From assembly GCF_002355415.1 (NCBI RefSeq), contig NZ_AP014936.1, positions 2,170,001-2,234,000 on the forward strand: a stretch of 64,000 nt of DNA, in the 5' to 3' direction. The position numbers and the translations under genes were made by a program. Under the pieces are notes generated by a model. The model was not told where the DNA came from. It saw only the letters and a list, made by a program, of their open reading frames with translations, and made no database searches. How positions within the stretch are numbered: position 1 is the first letter of the stretch; every line of letters begins with the position of its first letter. Shown in pieces: positions 9,167-18,895 of the stretch. This DNA comes from Sulfurifustis variabilis. GTDB taxonomy: Bacteria; Pseudomonadota; Gammaproteobacteria; Acidiferrobacterales; Sulfurifustaceae.

Positions 9167-9594
9167 GTTTGCGGCAACGATGGGCCGTCGGATCGCGCCG
9201 ACTCGCCGAACCGGGCGCGTATCGCCTCGACCCGGCGACGGTTCACGCCGAAGTCGTACCGCCCCACGCGCGAGGCCGAGCGCACGTGCACCACCCGCGC
9301 GTCCGCGTCGACATGGAACTCGACGTCGTCCACGAAACGGAACACGAGACTCGTGAATTCCGTCTGCAACCGCGGGCCGTCCTCGCGCACGATCCGCGCG
9401 CGGGGAAAGCGCGCGATCACCTCTTTCAGGCGCGCGAGCGCCCGGTCCGCGGCGCCTTCGAACGCGATGGGATCGATCCGGTGCGCGTCGTCCACCGCCT
9501 GGCTGGAGACGCAGTTCGGCGAGTCGGGGCACGGTGCAAGCGCGGTGTCCACCGCGCTCGCCGGATCAGCCACGGCCACGAGCGGGAGCAGCAT
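9163..9594 (-). CDS. DUF1499 domain protein, probably exported
   Basis: Small protein of the DUF1499 family (unknown role). The family signature 'PCPDSPNCVSSQAVDD' follows a short hydrophobic N-terminus ending in an Ala-x-Ala-like 'PASAVD', so export is likely. The start is uncertain: the ATG at 9594 gives 143 aa but has no visible ribosome site. A CTG at 9624 (overlapping the previous TGA and preceded by GAGGGG) or the adjacent ATT would give a better signal peptide with a basic N-terminus. It sits between a small membrane protein gene and tsaB, overlapping tsaB by 4 bp. Confidence 0.8.
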   Translation of the reverse strand: MLLPLVAVADPASAVDTALAPCPDSPNCVSSQAVDDAHRIDPIAFEGAADRALARLKEVIARFPRARIVREDGPRLQTEFTSLVFRFVDDVEFHVDADARVVHVRSASRVGRYDFGVNRRRVEAIRARFGESARSDGPSLPQT

Positions 9595-9620
9595 GACGAG
9601 GCCCGAGATCCGGGGCGAAA

Positions 9621-9887
9621 TCAGACACCCCTCGGCCCGAGCGGCTCGTCGTCCCGCGCCTCGCACGCCGTGCAGCCCGGGCGAAAGACGGAAAAGTAGC
9701 GCACGTAAAGGAAAACCCAGACCGGCAGAAGAACGATCCACACCCAGTCGCCGAAGGCCGGCTGCGCGAGATCGCCCTTCCACCAGGCGAATGCCACGTC
9801 CAGCGACCGGATCAACACCGCGAAGAGAACGACCCACGTCGCCACCAGCAGGCCGGTGCGCACGTACGGCCGTCGCAGCGCCCTCAT
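9621..9887 (-). CDS. Small two-helix membrane protein, unknown function
   Basis: 88 aa. Two hydrophobic segments ('TGLLVATWVVLFAVLIRS', about residues 12-30, and 'WVWIVLLPVWVFLYVRYF', about 47-64) with basic flanks, then a short polar tail containing two Cys ('GCTACEARDDE'). The ATG overlaps the TGA of the HIT-family gene (ATGA), supporting that it is translated. No family recognised. Confidence 0.7.
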   Translation of the reverse strand: MRALRRPYVRTGLLVATWVVLFAVLIRSLDVAFAWWKGDLAQPAFGDWVWIVLLPVWVFLYVRYFSVFRPGCTACEARDDEPLGPRGV

Positions 9888-10300
9888 CCGAGGCGCTCCG
9901 TCAACGCCCGCTCGAGCGCGGCCCGGTCGACGCCATGAGACGCGCCGTTACGATGCCGGACGGCCCAGACGGGATCCGGGAAATGCGCGTCGTCGCCAAA
10001 GCGCGGGATCACGTGCCAATGAAGGTGCGAAACCTGGTTTCCGAGGGAAGCGAGGTTGATCTTGAGGGGCGAGAGCGTCGCGCGCAACGCCGCTTCCGTG
10101 GCGTACACCACCGACATCAGGCGATCGCGGTCCTCGGCCGCCAGATCCGTCATCTCCCGCACGTGCGCTCTCCAGATCACCCGGCAGAACCCGGGGTAGT
10201 CGGCGTCTCCCACCAGGATCACCCGGCAGCGGTCGTCGCGCCAAAGCGCCGTTTCGTCACGCGCCGCACAGAGCGGGCAACCGGACTCAGGCGACGGCAA
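9884..10300 (-). CDS. HIT-family protein (histidine-triad nucleotide hydrolase-like)
   Basis: 138 aa with the histidine triad '[10 protein letters not shown]' (about residues 91-100) and an N-terminal '[10 protein letters not shown]' that may bind zinc, as in some HIT proteins. Family members hydrolyse or transfer nucleoside phosphoramidates and dinucleotides; the substrate here is unknown. The TTG at 10300 lies inside the last codons of purT (14-bp overlap), consistent with coupling. Confidence 0.92.
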   Translation of the reverse strand: MPSPESGCPLCAARDETALWRDDRCRVILVGDADYPGFCRVIWRAHVREMTDLAAEDRDRLMSVVYATEAALRATLSPLKINLASLGNQVSHLHWHVIPRFGDDAHFPDPVWAVRHRNGASHGVDRAALERALTERLG

Positions 10301-11489
10301 CCGGCTTCACCTTCGCCGCGGCGTCCTTGGCGCGTCTCCGCGCCTCGCCGACGTCCGGTCCGTTCGCCAGCGCCACGCCCATGCGCCGGCGCAGATGGGC
10401 CTCGGGCTTGCCGAAGAGCCGCACCTCGCTCTGCGGGACGCGCAACGCCTCGTCGATGCCCTCGTAGACCACGCCCTTTGCCTCGACGCCCCCGTAGATC
10501 ACGGCGCTCGCGCCCGGCGCCCGCGGCGCGACCGAGACGGGGAGACCGAGCACGGCACGCGCGTGCAGCTCGAACTCGCTCTGCACCTGCGACACCATCG
10601 TGACCATGCCGGTGTCGTGTGGCCTCGGGCTCACTTCGCTGAACCACACGTGGTCTCCCTTGACGAAGAGCTCGACGCCGAAGATGCCGCGCCCGCCCAG
10701 GCTGTCCGTCACGCGCTTGGCGATGGCGCGCGAGCGCTCGAGCGCGAGCGGCGACATGGGATGCGGCTGCCACGACTCGACGTAGTCGCCCTTCTCCTGC
10801 ACGTGCCCGATCGGCTCGCAGAAATGCGTCTCGACCGATCCCGACTCGCCGACGGCACGCACGGTGAGCTGCGTGATCTCGTAATCGAAGCGGATCATCT
10901 CCTCGACGATCACGCGCGTCTGCCGGACCCGTCCGCCGCTCATGGCGTAGTCCCAGGCGCGCGCCGCGTCCTCCGGCGCATTCACGGTGGACTGGCCCTT
11001 GCCCGAGGAGGACATCACCGGCTTGACGACGCACGGATAGCCGATCCCGCCGTCGATGGCCTGCTTGAGCTGGTTCAGGCTCTCGGCGAACGCGTAGCGC
11101 GAGGTCGGCAGCTCGAGCTCTTCGGCCACGAGCCGGCGGATACCCTCGCGGTTCATCGTGAGTCGCGCCGCGCGCGCGGTCGGGATCACCTCGGCCAGCC
11201 CCTCGCGCTCGATCTCGACGAGCGCGTCGGTCGCGATCGCCTCGATCTCGGGAACCACGAACTGCGGCCGCTCGCGCTCGACGAGGGCGCGCAGCGCCGC
11301 GGGATCGGTCATGTCGATCACGCGCGCGTGGTGCGCGACCTGGTGGCCCGGCGCGTCCGGATAGCGGTCGACGGCGATCACCTCCACGCCGAGGCGCTGC
11401 AGGGCGATGATCACTTCCTTGCCGAGCTCACCCGCGCCGAGCAGCATGATGCGGGTCGCGCCCGGCGCGAGCGGCGTGCCGATCCTCAT
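10287..11489 (-). CDS. purT: Formate-dependent phosphoribosylglycinamide formyltransferase PurT
   Basis: ATP-grasp enzyme that makes N-formyl-GAR from GAR, formate and ATP, the folate-independent version of purine step 3. N-terminal Rossmann-like '[21 protein letters not shown]', then the ATP-grasp domain ('[17 protein letters not shown]', about residue 155), with '[14 protein letters not shown]' and '[15 protein letters not shown]' near the catalytic end. 400 aa is normal. The ATG at 11489 overlaps the thiL stop (ATGA). Grouped with thiL and nusB in one minus-strand run. Confidence 0.97.
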   Translation of the reverse strand: MRIGTPLAPGATRIMLLGAGELGKEVIIALQRLGVEVIAVDRYPDAPGHQVAHHARVIDMTDPAALRALVERERPQFVVPEIEAIATDALVEIEREGLAEVIPTARAARLTMNREGIRRLVAEELELPTSRYAFAESLNQLKQAIDGGIGYPCVVKPVMSSSGKGQSTVNAPEDAARAWDYAMSGGRVRQTRVIVEEMIRFDYEITQLTVRAVGESGSVETHFCEPIGHVQEKGDYVESWQPHPMSPLALERSRAIAKRVTDSLGGRGIFGVELFVKGDHVWFSEVSPRPHDTGMVTMVSQVQSEFELHARAVLGLPVSVAPRAPGASAVIYGGVEAKGVVYEGIDEALRVPQSEVRLFGKPEAHLRRRMGVALANGPDVGEARRRAKDAAAKVKPVAVA

Positions 11490-12451
11490 GCGGGCGCGAA
11501 ATGATCGTGACCGAGGGCGCGCGGCCGGTAGGGCTTGCCGGCCGGATCGCGCACGTCGAGCTCGCGATCCTCGGTAATCTCGCCGATGCGCGTGATCACG
11601 AAGCGCCGCTCGGCGGCCATCCGTTCGAGGTCGGGGATGCGCTCGGGGGGTACGGTGAAGCACAGCTCGTAGTCGTCGCCGTTCGCGATGGCGCCCTCCC
11701 ACCCGATCTCGGCGAGCCGGGCGCGGTACACCGACGAGAGCGGCACTCGCGCGAGCTCGAGGCGCGCTCCGACGGCGCTGGCCTCGAGGACATGGCCGAG
11801 GTCGGCGAGCAGGCCGTCCGAGAGATCGATGGCACTGGACGCGATACCGCGCAGCGCCAGGCTCTCGTCGACGCGCGGCATGGGGCGGGCCAGGCGATCG
11901 GTGATCGCGGCGCTCTCGGCCACGGAGAGCTTGAGCTCGCCGCGATGCTGCATGAGCGAGAGCGCGGCGTCGCCGAGGTCGCCGGTGACGTAGATCTGGT
12001 CGCCCGGACGCGCGTCGGAGCGCAGGATGGCTCCACCCTCGGGCACGAGCCCGATGGCGGTGATGCCGATCGCCAGCGGGCCGCGCGACATGTCGCCACC
12101 GATGAGCTGCACGTTGAAGCGGCGCGCGACGCCGAACGCGCCCTCCGCGAAGCGCTGCACCCAGGGCACATCGACGGAGGGCATGGTGAGGTCCAGCAGG
12201 AACCACGCCGGCTCGGCGCCCATCGCGGCGAGATCGCTCAGGTTGACGGCGAGCGACTTGTGCCCGATCGAGACCGGATCGGCGTCGGCGAAGAAGTGCA
12301 CGCCGGCCACGAGCACGTCGCTCGTGATCGCCGTCTCCATGCCGCCCGGCACGCGGAACACCGCAGCGTCGTCGCCGATGCCGACGCGCACGTCCGGCCG
12401 CGAGACCGGCTGCGAGGCGAAGCAGGTGCGAATGAGCTCGAACTCGTTCAC
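11486..12451 (-). CDS. thiL: Thiamine-monophosphate kinase
   Basis: Phosphorylates thiamine monophosphate to thiamine diphosphate using ATP (last step of cofactor synthesis). AIRS/PurM-type fold: '[10 protein letters not shown]' (about residues 23-32), '[17 protein letters not shown]', and '[16 protein letters not shown]'-type motif in the second half. 321 aa. GTG start 4 bp after the nusB stop. The nusB-thiL order is classic for gammaproteobacteria; the usual downstream pgpA is replaced here by purT. Confidence 0.96.
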   Translation of the reverse strand: MNEFELIRTCFASQPVSRPDVRVGIGDDAAVFRVPGGMETAITSDVLVAGVHFFADADPVSIGHKSLAVNLSDLAAMGAEPAWFLLDLTMPSVDVPWVQRFAEGAFGVARRFNVQLIGGDMSRGPLAIGITAIGLVPEGGAILRSDARPGDQIYVTGDLGDAALSLMQHRGELKLSVAESAAITDRLARPMPRVDESLALRGIASSAIDLSDGLLADLGHVLEASAVGARLELARVPLSSVYRARLAEIGWEGAIANGDDYELCFTVPPERIPDLERMAAERRFVITRIGEITEDRELDVRDPAGKPYRPRALGHDHFAPA

Positions 12452-12455
12452 GGGC

Positions 12456-12911
12456 TCACGCCGGCTGCCCGCTCGTGCCGAGCTCGTGCGGCCGCAGCTC
12501 GATCGCGACGCGGTCCAGCACCCCGTTCACGTACTTGTGGCCGTGCTCGGCCCCGAAGGTCTTCGCCAGCTCCACGGCCTCGTTCAGGATCACGCGATAG
12601 GGAATCTCGGGGTGAAACTCGAGCTCGTACGCCCCGATGCGCAGGATGGCGCGCTCGACCGGATCGACGTCGCCGATCTCCCGATCCAGATGCGGAATGA
12701 TGTGGTCGTCCAGCTCGTGCAGGTGCAGCGGGATCTCGCGCACCAGGTGGTGAAAGTACTCCAAGTCGACGTCGCTCATCGCGTGGTCGAGAATGAAGTG
12801 CGTCTCGATGTCCTCAGGCGGCTGGTGCGTGAGCTGCCACTGGTAGATCGCCTGCACGGCGCAGCGCCTGGCCTTGTGACGGCTTCCCTTCGGCCCGGCC
12901 TTCGCGCCCAT
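12456..12911 (-). CDS. nusB: Transcription antitermination protein NusB
   Basis: RNA-binding partner of NusE (S10) in rRNA antitermination. 151 aa, all helical, with 'RHKARRCAVQAIYQWQLT' near the N-terminus and 'VDPVERAILRIGAYELEF' and 'YRVILNEAVELAKTFG' in the C-terminal half, all typical. Adjacent to ribH and thiL as in most gammaproteobacteria. Confidence 0.97.
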   Translation of the reverse strand: MGAKAGPKGSRHKARRCAVQAIYQWQLTHQPPEDIETHFILDHAMSDVDLEYFHHLVREIPLHLHELDDHIIPHLDREIGDVDPVERAILRIGAYELEFHPEIPYRVILNEAVELAKTFGAEHGHKYVNGVLDRVAIELRPHELGTSGQPA

Positions 12912-12920
12912 GAAACCTCC

Positions 12921-13397
12921 TCACCCGCGAAGCTTCTTCAGCAGGTTCACCATCTCGATCGCGGCCATCGCCGCGTCCGCGCCCTTGTTCCCGGCCTTGG
13001 TTCCGGCGCGCTCGATCGCCTGTTCGATCGTGTCGGTCGTGAGCACGCCGAACGACACCGGGATGTCGTGCTGCAGGCTCGCCTGCGCCACGCCCTTCGC
13101 GCACTCCCCCGCCACGTAGTCGAAGTGCGGGGTGGCACCGCGGATCACCGCGCCGAGGGCGATCAGCGCATCGAACCGGCCGCTCCCGGCGAGGGTCTTC
13201 AGCACGAGCGGCATCTCGAAGGCGCCCGGCACCCGCACCACCTCGATGTTGTTCGGATCGGTTCCGTGGCGCGCGAGCGCGTCGAGCGCGCCCGCGAGCA
13301 GCTGCTCCCCGATGAAGCCGTTGAAGCGCGCCAGCACGATCCCGAAGCGTGCGGAACGGGCGAGCAGGTCTCCCTCGATCTGTCTGGTGTTGTTCAT
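12921..13397 (-). CDS. ribH: 6,7-dimethyl-8-ribityllumazine synthase
   Basis: Condenses 5-amino-6-ribitylaminouracil with dihydroxybutanone phosphate in riboflavin synthesis. 158 aa. Family motifs: '[20 protein letters not shown]', '[13 protein letters not shown]', '[19 protein letters not shown]' and '[20 protein letters not shown]'. It lies between ribBA and nusB in one transcription unit. Confidence 0.97.
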   Translation of the reverse strand: MNNTRQIEGDLLARSARFGIVLARFNGFIGEQLLAGALDALARHGTDPNNIEVVRVPGAFEMPLVLKTLAGSGRFDALIALGAVIRGATPHFDYVAGECAKGVAQASLQHDIPVSFGVLTTDTIEQAIERAGTKAGNKGADAAMAAIEMVNLLKKLRG

Positions 13398-13416
13398 GAA
13401 TTGCCCTTCTGCTGCG

Positions 13417-14583
13417 TCACTTCGCGCGGCGGCTTTCGCGGCTGGAGAAATCCTCGACGACGGCGCTGCCCGGCTCCTCGACGTACTCGATGATCTCCAG
13501 CCCGAAACCGGAGAGCGCCGGGGCCTTCATGGCGTGCCCGATCACGCGCATCTTGCCCACGCCGAGCTCGGCCAGAATCTGGCTGCCCAGCCCGTACGTG
13601 CGCATCTCCTCGCGACCGGCGGCCACCGGCGATTCTAAGGCGTCGCCGCGCCGCTGCAAACGCCGGATTCGCCCGATGAGCTCGCTCGCCGGCTCCGGCT
13701 GCTGCAGGATGACTACGATTCCGGCGCCTTCGCGCGCGACGCGCGCGAGCGCCGTCCGCAGCGACCACGTGGCGCCGGTGCGGTGCACGGCGGTGACGAG
13801 ATCGAGCAGGCTCTCCTGCATGTGCACGCGCACGAGCACCGGGCGATCGCGTGCGATCTCGCCGCGCACGAGCGCGAGATGCACCTGATCGCCGATGTCG
13901 TCGTGGTAAGCGATCGCGCGGAACTCGCCGAACTCGGTCGGCAGCACGGCCTCTGCCATCCGCTGCACGGTCGATTCGTTCTCCATGCGATAGCGGATGA
14001 GGTCGGCGATCGTGCCGATCTTGAGCCCGTGCTCCCGCGCGAACGTCTCGAGCTGCGGGAGCCGCGCCATCGTGCCGTCTTCGTTCATGATCTCGCAGAT
14101 CACGCTCGCCGGAACGAGCCCCGCGAGCCGGGGGAGATCGACGCCTGCCTCCGTGTGGCCGGCCCGGGCGAGGACCCCGCCCCGCTGCGCCATGAGCGGA
14201 AAAACGTGCCCGGGCGTCACGATGTCGCCCGGCTTGGCGTCGGGGCGGATGGCGGCCCGGATGGTCGTCGCCCGGTCGGCGGCCGAGATCCCGGTCGTTA
14301 CCCCCCGCGCGGCTTCGATCGAGACCGTGAAGTTCGTCGAGCGCCGGGCGTGCGTATCGCTCACCATGAGCGGGAGCTGAAGCTGCCGGCAGTGTTCCTG
14401 GGTGAGCGTGAGGCAGACCAGGCCCCGGCCGTGCTTCGCCATGAAGTTCACGTCCTCGGGGCGCACGTGCTCGGCCGCCATGAGGAGATCGCCTTCGTTC
14501 TCGCGGTCCTCGTCGTCCATGAGAACGACCATGCGGCCCTGACGGAGCTCATCGATGATCTCGCTGATCGGACTGATCGCCAT
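13417..14583 (-). CDS. ribB: 3,4-dihydroxy-2-butanone-4-phosphate synthase with degenerate GTP cyclohydrolase II domain
   Basis: N-terminal RibB domain (about residues 1-205), with the active-site acidic loop '[19 protein letters not shown]', makes the four-carbon precursor of riboflavin from ribulose 5-phosphate. The C-terminal part (about 210-370) is homologous to RibA, but the zinc-binding Cys cluster of true cyclohydrolases is absent. Where RibA has a 'CLTGDxFxSxxCxC'-type motif this protein reads '[18 protein letters not shown]'. It is therefore likely a RibB with a non-catalytic RibA-like domain, as in many gammaproteobacteria, and a separate RibA should exist elsewhere. 388 aa. Confidence 0.93.
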   Translation of the reverse strand: MAISPISEIIDELRQGRMVVLMDDEDRENEGDLLMAAEHVRPEDVNFMAKHGRGLVCLTLTQEHCRQLQLPLMVSDTHARRSTNFTVSIEAARGVTTGISAADRATTIRAAIRPDAKPGDIVTPGHVFPLMAQRGGVLARAGHTEAGVDLPRLAGLVPASVICEIMNEDGTMARLPQLETFAREHGLKIGTIADLIRYRMENESTVQRMAEAVLPTEFGEFRAIAYHDDIGDQVHLALVRGEIARDRPVLVRVHMQESLLDLVTAVHRTGATWSLRTALARVAREGAGIVVILQQPEPASELIGRIRRLQRRGDALESPVAAGREEMRTYGLGSQILAELGVGKMRVIGHAMKAPALSGFGLEIIEYVEEPGSAVVEDFSSRESRRAK

Positions 14584-14778
14584 GATTTCGCGTTAAAAAC
14601 GTGAAGTAAGTGATTGATCTCGCTTTATAAAATAGAAAAGCGCTCCGGGGCCGTCCATCCGCTGACCGGCTGCTTCCATCCGCGCCCGCCTCCGCATCCC
14701 TTTCTTCCACCTATAGTTGGAAAGGGGCGCTGGCTGTTCAGAACTCCGCATTATATAGAGAAAAACCTTTTTTGCCGG
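14584..14778. promoter_or_regulatory. AT-richer divergent intergenic region between ribBA and the Ser/Thr kinase
   Basis: This 195-bp gap is distinctly AT-rich compared with its surroundings. It contains TATAAAATA-like sequence near 14622-14633 (toward either gene) and TTATATAG near 14752 close to the kinase start. Divergent promoters are the natural reading. I looked for an FMN riboswitch (RFN) core upstream of ribBA and did not see one. Confidence 0.4.
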
Positions 14779-16026
14779 ATGCGGACCAAACTCGGCAATA
14801 CCATCGACCTGAGCACGAAACTCCTGGAGCGCCGCACCACGCAGGCGACGGCGAGCGATCGGCCCGCGTCCGTCTCCCTCGAACCCGGCACCCAGGTCGA
14901 CCGCTACCTGATTGTCGAGCAGCTCGGCGGCGGCGGCATGGGCATGGTGTACCGGGCCCTGGACACGGAGCTCTCCCGCGACGTGGCGCTCAAGCTGCTC
15001 CCGCGCCGGCAGTGCCCGCCCGAGCAGCTCACGCGCTTCCGCGCCGAGGCCCAGGCCCAGGCGCGCCTGCGCAGCCCGCACATCGTCACGCTTTATTCGC
15101 TGCTCGAGCTTCCGCTCGGCTCCATACTCGTGCTCGAGTACGTCGAGGGCGAGACCCTGGAGGCGCGGATACGATTCAATGGCCCGCTCCCGGCGGACGA
15201 CGCGGTCCGGCTCTTCGACCAGATACTCAGGGGCGTCGAGCATATGCACCAGATGGGAGTGGTGCACCGCGACCTGAAGCCGAGCAACCTGGTGCTCACC
15301 AAGTCCGGTCACGTGAAGATCATGGACTTCAGCGTGGCCAAACTCCTGGATCAGGACGTCTACGCGCCGGGCACGATGCTCGGCACCCTGCTCTACATCC
15401 CCCCCGAGCAGATCAGCGGCCGTTCGAGCGATGCGCGCTCGGATATCTACACCCTGGGCATATCGCTGTACCAGGCGGTCACCGGCCGCCTTCCGTACGA
15501 GCGGCAGACCGACTACGAGCTCATGCACGCCCACGTGCAGGAAAGGCCGCCCGGGCCGCGCAGTCTTGCTCCTTCGCTGTCCAAGGAGATCGAGCGCGTC
15601 ATACTCAAGGCGATCGAGAAAGAACCGTCGCGGCGCTTTCAGACGGCCGCGGAGTTCCGCCACGCGCTGCTCCGCGCGGGACCCGGCGACGAGCATGGAG
15701 CCGCGGCGCTTCCGGCGAACGCCTTCGGCCCGGCCCTGCCCGCGACGCGTGTCCGGCCCGGCGGTCGCCGACTGATCGTCGGTTTCGCCCTCGACCTGCT
15801 GCTGGTCGCGAGCATCGCCGCCCTGCTCTACGGCCTCGGCCTCTACCCGGACGACAGCCAGACACCGGTCGAAGCGTCGCGGGCCGAGACCGCACCCGGA
15901 ACGCCGAAGACCGCGATGACGACCCAGCGACCCGCGCGCCTCGTCCCCGCGCCGAAGCCCGCGCCCAAGCCGAAGAAAACGAATCAAGATGCTTACGACG
16001 CCCTGCGCGAGGCCTGGGGCCAGTAG
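14779..16026 (+). CDS. Membrane-anchored Ser/Thr protein kinase (Hanks type)
   Basis: 415 aa. The kinase domain (about residues 45-310) shows all main motifs: glycine loop 'LGGGGMGMVYRA', 'VALKLL' Lys, catalytic 'HRDLKPSN' (about residue 164), 'DFSVAK' in place of DFG, 'GTLLYIPPEQISG', and 'DIYTLGISLYQAVTGRLPY'. A transmembrane helix follows (about 331-353), then a Pro/Lys/Ala-rich tail with no PASTA repeats. The metal-binding DFG reads DFS, a tolerated but uncommon change. The ATG at 14779 is chosen over an upstream TTG because upstream residues fall in AT-rich promoter-like DNA. The pair with the next lipoprotein gene is inserted, in opposite orientation, between ribE and ribBA. Confidence 0.9.
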   Translation: MRTKLGNTIDLSTKLLERRTTQATASDRPASVSLEPGTQVDRYLIVEQLGGGGMGMVYRALDTELSRDVALKLLPRRQCPPEQLTRFRAEAQAQARLRSPHIVTLYSLLELPLGSILVLEYVEGETLEARIRFNGPLPADDAVRLFDQILRGVEHMHQMGVVHRDLKPSNLVLTKSGHVKIMDFSVAKLLDQDVYAPGTMLGTLLYIPPEQISGRSSDARSDIYTLGISLYQAVTGRLPYERQTDYELMHAHVQERPPGPRSLAPSLSKEIERVILKAIEKEPSRRFQTAAEFRHALLRAGPGDEHGAAALPANAFGPALPATRVRPGGRRLIVGFALDLLLVASIAALLYGLGLYPDDSQTPVEASRAETAPGTPKTAMTTQRPARLVPAPKPAPKPKKTNQDAYDALREAWGQ

Positions 16027-16573
16027 GCCACGCGCGCGCCGCGGGCGCCTTGGCCTCGCTGTCGCGATGCTCGCCGTTCTGACCGGCTGCGCGACCGTCC
16101 ATCCCGACGTCTGCGCGCGCTTCGACGCCGCGCGCGCGTCCACTTCGTACGACACGGAGTACCGCTACTCCGAGGCCGATACCCGCAACGCAGTATGGAG
16201 CTTCAGGCCCCTCAAGCGAAAAGCACCGGCGGAGGTGCGCTGGTACACGCTTCGGATCAGCGCGGACGCGGTTGCGCGCTGCGAGCACCTCTATCTCTAC
16301 AAGGATCTCTACATCGAACGCGATTCGCGATCGATCCAGATCGAGGAACAGCGGGAGTTCTATACGTCCAGCGGCAAGCTGATCGCGGTCAAGAAGGAGA
16401 ACCTTAGCGCCCAGTTGCGGCGGGCCGGCTACTACAGCGCTTCGGTCCCGCTCCCCATCCCGGAAGCGGCACCCGCGGGCCGTTATCGCGTCGTCACGCG
16501 CATCGTATTGAAGGACGCGGGGCGCAAGGACAGGACCCTTGCGGCCGCGAGCGCCGAGTTCCGCGTACGCTGA
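15989..16573 (+). CDS. Putative lipoprotein of unknown function
   Basis: 194 aa. A basic N-terminus and hydrophobic stretch end in a lipobox, 'LAVLTGC' (Cys at about residue 34), so it is a likely lipid-anchored periplasmic protein. The body has no recognised family: a Tyr/Arg-rich segment followed by predicted beta-rich sequence, with 'YLYKDLYIERDSRSIQIEEQ'-like charged strands. The ATG at 15989 overlaps the kinase 3' end by 38 bp; an internal ATG at 16066 would leave too short a signal. Convergent with ribE, whose stop lies 1 bp away. Kinase-lipoprotein coupling suggests a shared envelope-signalling role (inference). Confidence 0.7.
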   Translation: MLTTPCARPGASRPRARRGRLGLAVAMLAVLTGCATVHPDVCARFDAARASTSYDTEYRYSEADTRNAVWSFRPLKRKAPAEVRWYTLRISADAVARCEHLYLYKDLYIERDSRSIQIEEQREFYTSSGKLIAVKKENLSAQLRRAGYYSASVPLPIPEAAPAGRYRVVTRIVLKDAGRKDRTLAAASAEFRVR

Positions 16574-16574
16574 A

Positions 16575-17231
16575 CTACTTCAGGAATCCCGCGCGCGCGA
16601 GCAGGCCGAGGGAGATGCCCGGGCCGGACGGGTCGGCCTCCGACCGGTGCAGCAATCGCTCGAGATAACGGGCGAGCAGATCCACCTCGAGGTTCACTGC
16701 GGCGCCCTCCCCGAGATCGCCGAGCGTGGTCGCCCCGAGGGTGTGGGGCACGATGTTGACCGTGAAGCGGTTTTCGTCCACGGCGTTCACGGTGAGACTC
16801 ACGCCGTCGACGCAGATCGAGCCCTTTTCCGCGATATAACGCGCGAGACCCGGGGGCGCTTCGATCGTGAACCGTTCGGAGCGTGCCGCCCGCTCCCGGG
16901 CCCGCACGCGGCCGACGCCGTCCACATGACCACTTACGAGGTGTCCGCCGAGCCGGTCCCCGAGCGCGAGGGCCTTTTCGAGGTTCACGCGGTCTCCTGC
17001 CTTGAGCCGTCCGAGCGTGGTGCGTCCGAGCGTCTCCGCCGAGGCGTCGGCGGCGAAGCCCTCGGGGCCGACGGCGATGGCGGTCAGGCAGACACCGTTC
17101 ACCGCGATGCTGTCCCCCTCCCGCACGTCCGCGAGATCGAGGGCGCCCGACTGTATGCGCAGGTGCGCGTCGCCGCCACGCGGTTCCAGCGCGCGAACGG
17201 AGCCGATCGCCTGGATGATGCCGGTGAACAT
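16575..17231 (-). CDS. ribE: Riboflavin synthase, alpha subunit
   Basis: Dismutates two 6,7-dimethyl-8-ribityllumazine molecules into riboflavin. Begins 'MFTGIIQAIGSVRAL', the family start. Two homologous lumazine-binding barrels (about residues 1-97 and 98-195) each hold an 'SIAVNGVCLT' or 'SICVDGVSLTVN' type motif. 218 aa. Starts 3 bp after the ribD stop, so part of the nrdR-ribD-ribE unit. Confidence 0.96.
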   Translation of the reverse strand: MFTGIIQAIGSVRALEPRGGDAHLRIQSGALDLADVREGDSIAVNGVCLTAIAVGPEGFAADASAETLGRTTLGRLKAGDRVNLEKALALGDRLGGHLVSGHVDGVGRVRARERAARSERFTIEAPPGLARYIAEKGSICVDGVSLTVNAVDENRFTVNIVPHTLGATTLGDLGEGAAVNLEVDLLARYLERLLHRSEADPSGPGISLGLLARAGFLK

Positions 17232-17234
17232 GTT

Positions 17235-18338
17235 TCAGGTCGGGTAGACGGGTTTGGCGACGATGCGCCAATCCTGGCCCACGGCGCGAACGTCTGCGAT
17301 ATCGAGCGCGATTCTATCAGACAGCCGCGCGATCCCGGGCAGATGAAACAACCCGCGCGCCCCGTCCCCGAGCAGATGAGGCGCAAAGTAGAGAACGAGC
17401 TCGTCGACCAGGCCGGCCTCGACCAGGCTTCCGCAAAGCGTTCTTCCTGCCTCCACCAGCACCTCGTTGATCTCGCGGTCCGCGAGCAACCGAAGGGCGC
17501 CGGCGAGCTCGACGCGCCCGCCGGCATCCGCAGCGGACAGGACCACCTCCGCGCCCGACCGCTCGATCGCACGACGCGCTTCCGGTTCGGCGGCGACCGC
17601 AATCAACCAGGTCTTTCCCGGAGGACGGAACAGCCGGGCCTGCGGCGGCGTGCGCAATCTCGAATCGAGCACGACCCGGATCGGCTGCCGGCCGATCTCG
17701 AACGCGCGCACGTTCAGCACAGGGTCGTCGGCGAGCACCGTATCGACGCCGGTGAGGATCGCGGAGCTGCGTGCCCGGAGGCGCTGCACGTCGGCCCGCG
17801 CCGCCTCGCCCGTGATCCAGCGGCTCTCCCCGCTCGCGAGCGCCGTGCGGCCGTCGAGGCTCGCCGCCAGCTTCACGCGCACGAAGGGGCGCCCGTGCGC
17901 CATGCGCAGCACGAATCCCGGGTTGAGCGCGCGCGCCTGGTCTTCGAGGAGGCCGACGGCCCAACGGATGCCGGCGCCCTGGAGGGCCGCGAAGCCGCCG
18001 CCGTCGACGCGCGGGTTGGGATCGCGCATGGCGGCGACCACGCGCGCGACGCGCGCCCCGATGAGCGCGTCGACGCAGGGCGGGGTCTTGCCATGGTGCG
18101 CGCAGGGCTCGAGCGTCAGATAAACGTCGGCACCGCGCGCGCGCTCGCCGGCCGCATGGAGCGCAACGACCTCCGCGTGCGCCTCTCCCGCCCGCGCGTG
18201 CCACCCTTCGCCGACCACCCGGCCGTCTCGCACGATGACACAGCCCACGCGCGGGTTGGGGTCCGTGGTGTAGAGTCCGCGCCGCGCGAGCTCCAGGGCG
18301 CGCGCCATGTGACGCGCGTCGGCGGCGTCGAAGCTCAT
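17235..18338 (-). CDS. ribD: Bifunctional riboflavin deaminase/reductase RibD
   Basis: Deaminates then reduces the pyrimidine intermediate of riboflavin synthesis. The N-terminal cytidine-deaminase-like domain has zinc ligands in 'HAEVVAL' and '[13 protein letters not shown]' (about residues 50-85). The C-terminal reductase (about 145-365) has '[22 protein letters not shown]' and '[23 protein letters not shown]' style motifs. 367 aa from the ATG at 18338, which overlaps the nrdR stop (ATGA); the frame stays open upstream only inside nrdR. Confidence 0.96.
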   Translation of the reverse strand: MSFDAADARHMARALELARRGLYTTDPNPRVGCVIVRDGRVVGEGWHARAGEAHAEVVALHAAGERARGADVYLTLEPCAHHGKTPPCVDALIGARVARVVAAMRDPNPRVDGGGFAALQGAGIRWAVGLLEDQARALNPGFVLRMAHGRPFVRVKLAASLDGRTALASGESRWITGEAARADVQRLRARSSAILTGVDTVLADDPVLNVRAFEIGRQPIRVVLDSRLRTPPQARLFRPPGKTWLIAVAAEPEARRAIERSGAEVVLSAADAGGRVELAGALRLLADREINEVLVEAGRTLCGSLVEAGLVDELVLYFAPHLLGDGARGLFHLPGIARLSDRIALDIADVRAVGQDWRIVAKPVYPT

Positions 18339-18895
18339 GATTTGCGCTCGGCCGGCCGGCGGCCGCGGGGCTTGGCAGGCTCGCCCTGAGGCCCACCCTC
18401 CTCCGGAAGGAGACGGAGCTGCTTGCGTCGCGATTCGGCGCTCGGCTCGCTTTGCAGCCGCTGCACCTCCTCGCGGAAGGCATCGACGTCCTGGAAACTG
18501 CGGTACACGGACGCGAAACGGACGTAGGCGACCGGGTCGATGTCCTTCAGCTCCTCCATGACCCATTCGCCGATCTGGCGCGAAGCGATCTCCCGCTCGC
18601 CGCTGCCGATCAGCTTGTGCCGGATCCGCCCGAGCATCGCCTCCACCTCCTCGGCGTCGACGGGCCGCTTCTCGAGCGCGCGCGACAGCCCGGCCCGCAG
18701 CTTGGCTTCGTTGAAAGTCTCCCTCCGGCCGTCCGACTTGATCACGGCGGGCAGCCGCAGCTCCGCGCGCTCGAAGGTCGTGAACCGCGCCCCGCAGACC
18801 TCGCACTCGCGCCGCCGGCGCACGGTATCGCCTTCCTCGGCCAGACGGGAATCGACCACGCGGGTCTCGTCAGCGGAACAGAAGGGACAGCGCAC
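18335..18895 (-). CDS. nrdR: Transcriptional repressor NrdR
   Basis: Represses ribonucleotide reductase genes in response to bound ATP/dATP. Zinc ribbon at the N-terminus ('CPFC' and 'CEVCGARF'), then an ATP-cone domain ('[20 protein letters not shown]'). 186 aa, longer than the usual 150-160 because of a basic, Pro/Gly/Glu-rich tail after about residue 150. GTG start. It heads nrdR-ribD-ribE, downstream of glyA. No NrdR box was sought successfully within the window. Confidence 0.96.
   Translation of the reverse strand: MRCPFCSADETRVVDSRLAEEGDTVRRRRECEVCGARFTTFERAELRLPAVIKSDGRRETFNEAKLRAGLSRALEKRPVDAEEVEAMLGRIRHKLIGSGEREIASRQIGEWVMEELKDIDPVAYVRFASVYRSFQDVDAFREEVQRLQSEPSAESRRKQLRLLPEEGGPQGEPAKPRGRRPAERKS

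Noticed and set aside
14584-14640. FMN riboswitch before ribBA
   Set aside because: None of the conserved RFN helices or core strings are present in the short AT-rich leader.
14614-14778. Upstream TTG start extending the kinase by 55 residues
   Set aside because: The added residues come from AT-rich promoter-like DNA and have no counterpart before the glycine loop in such kinases.
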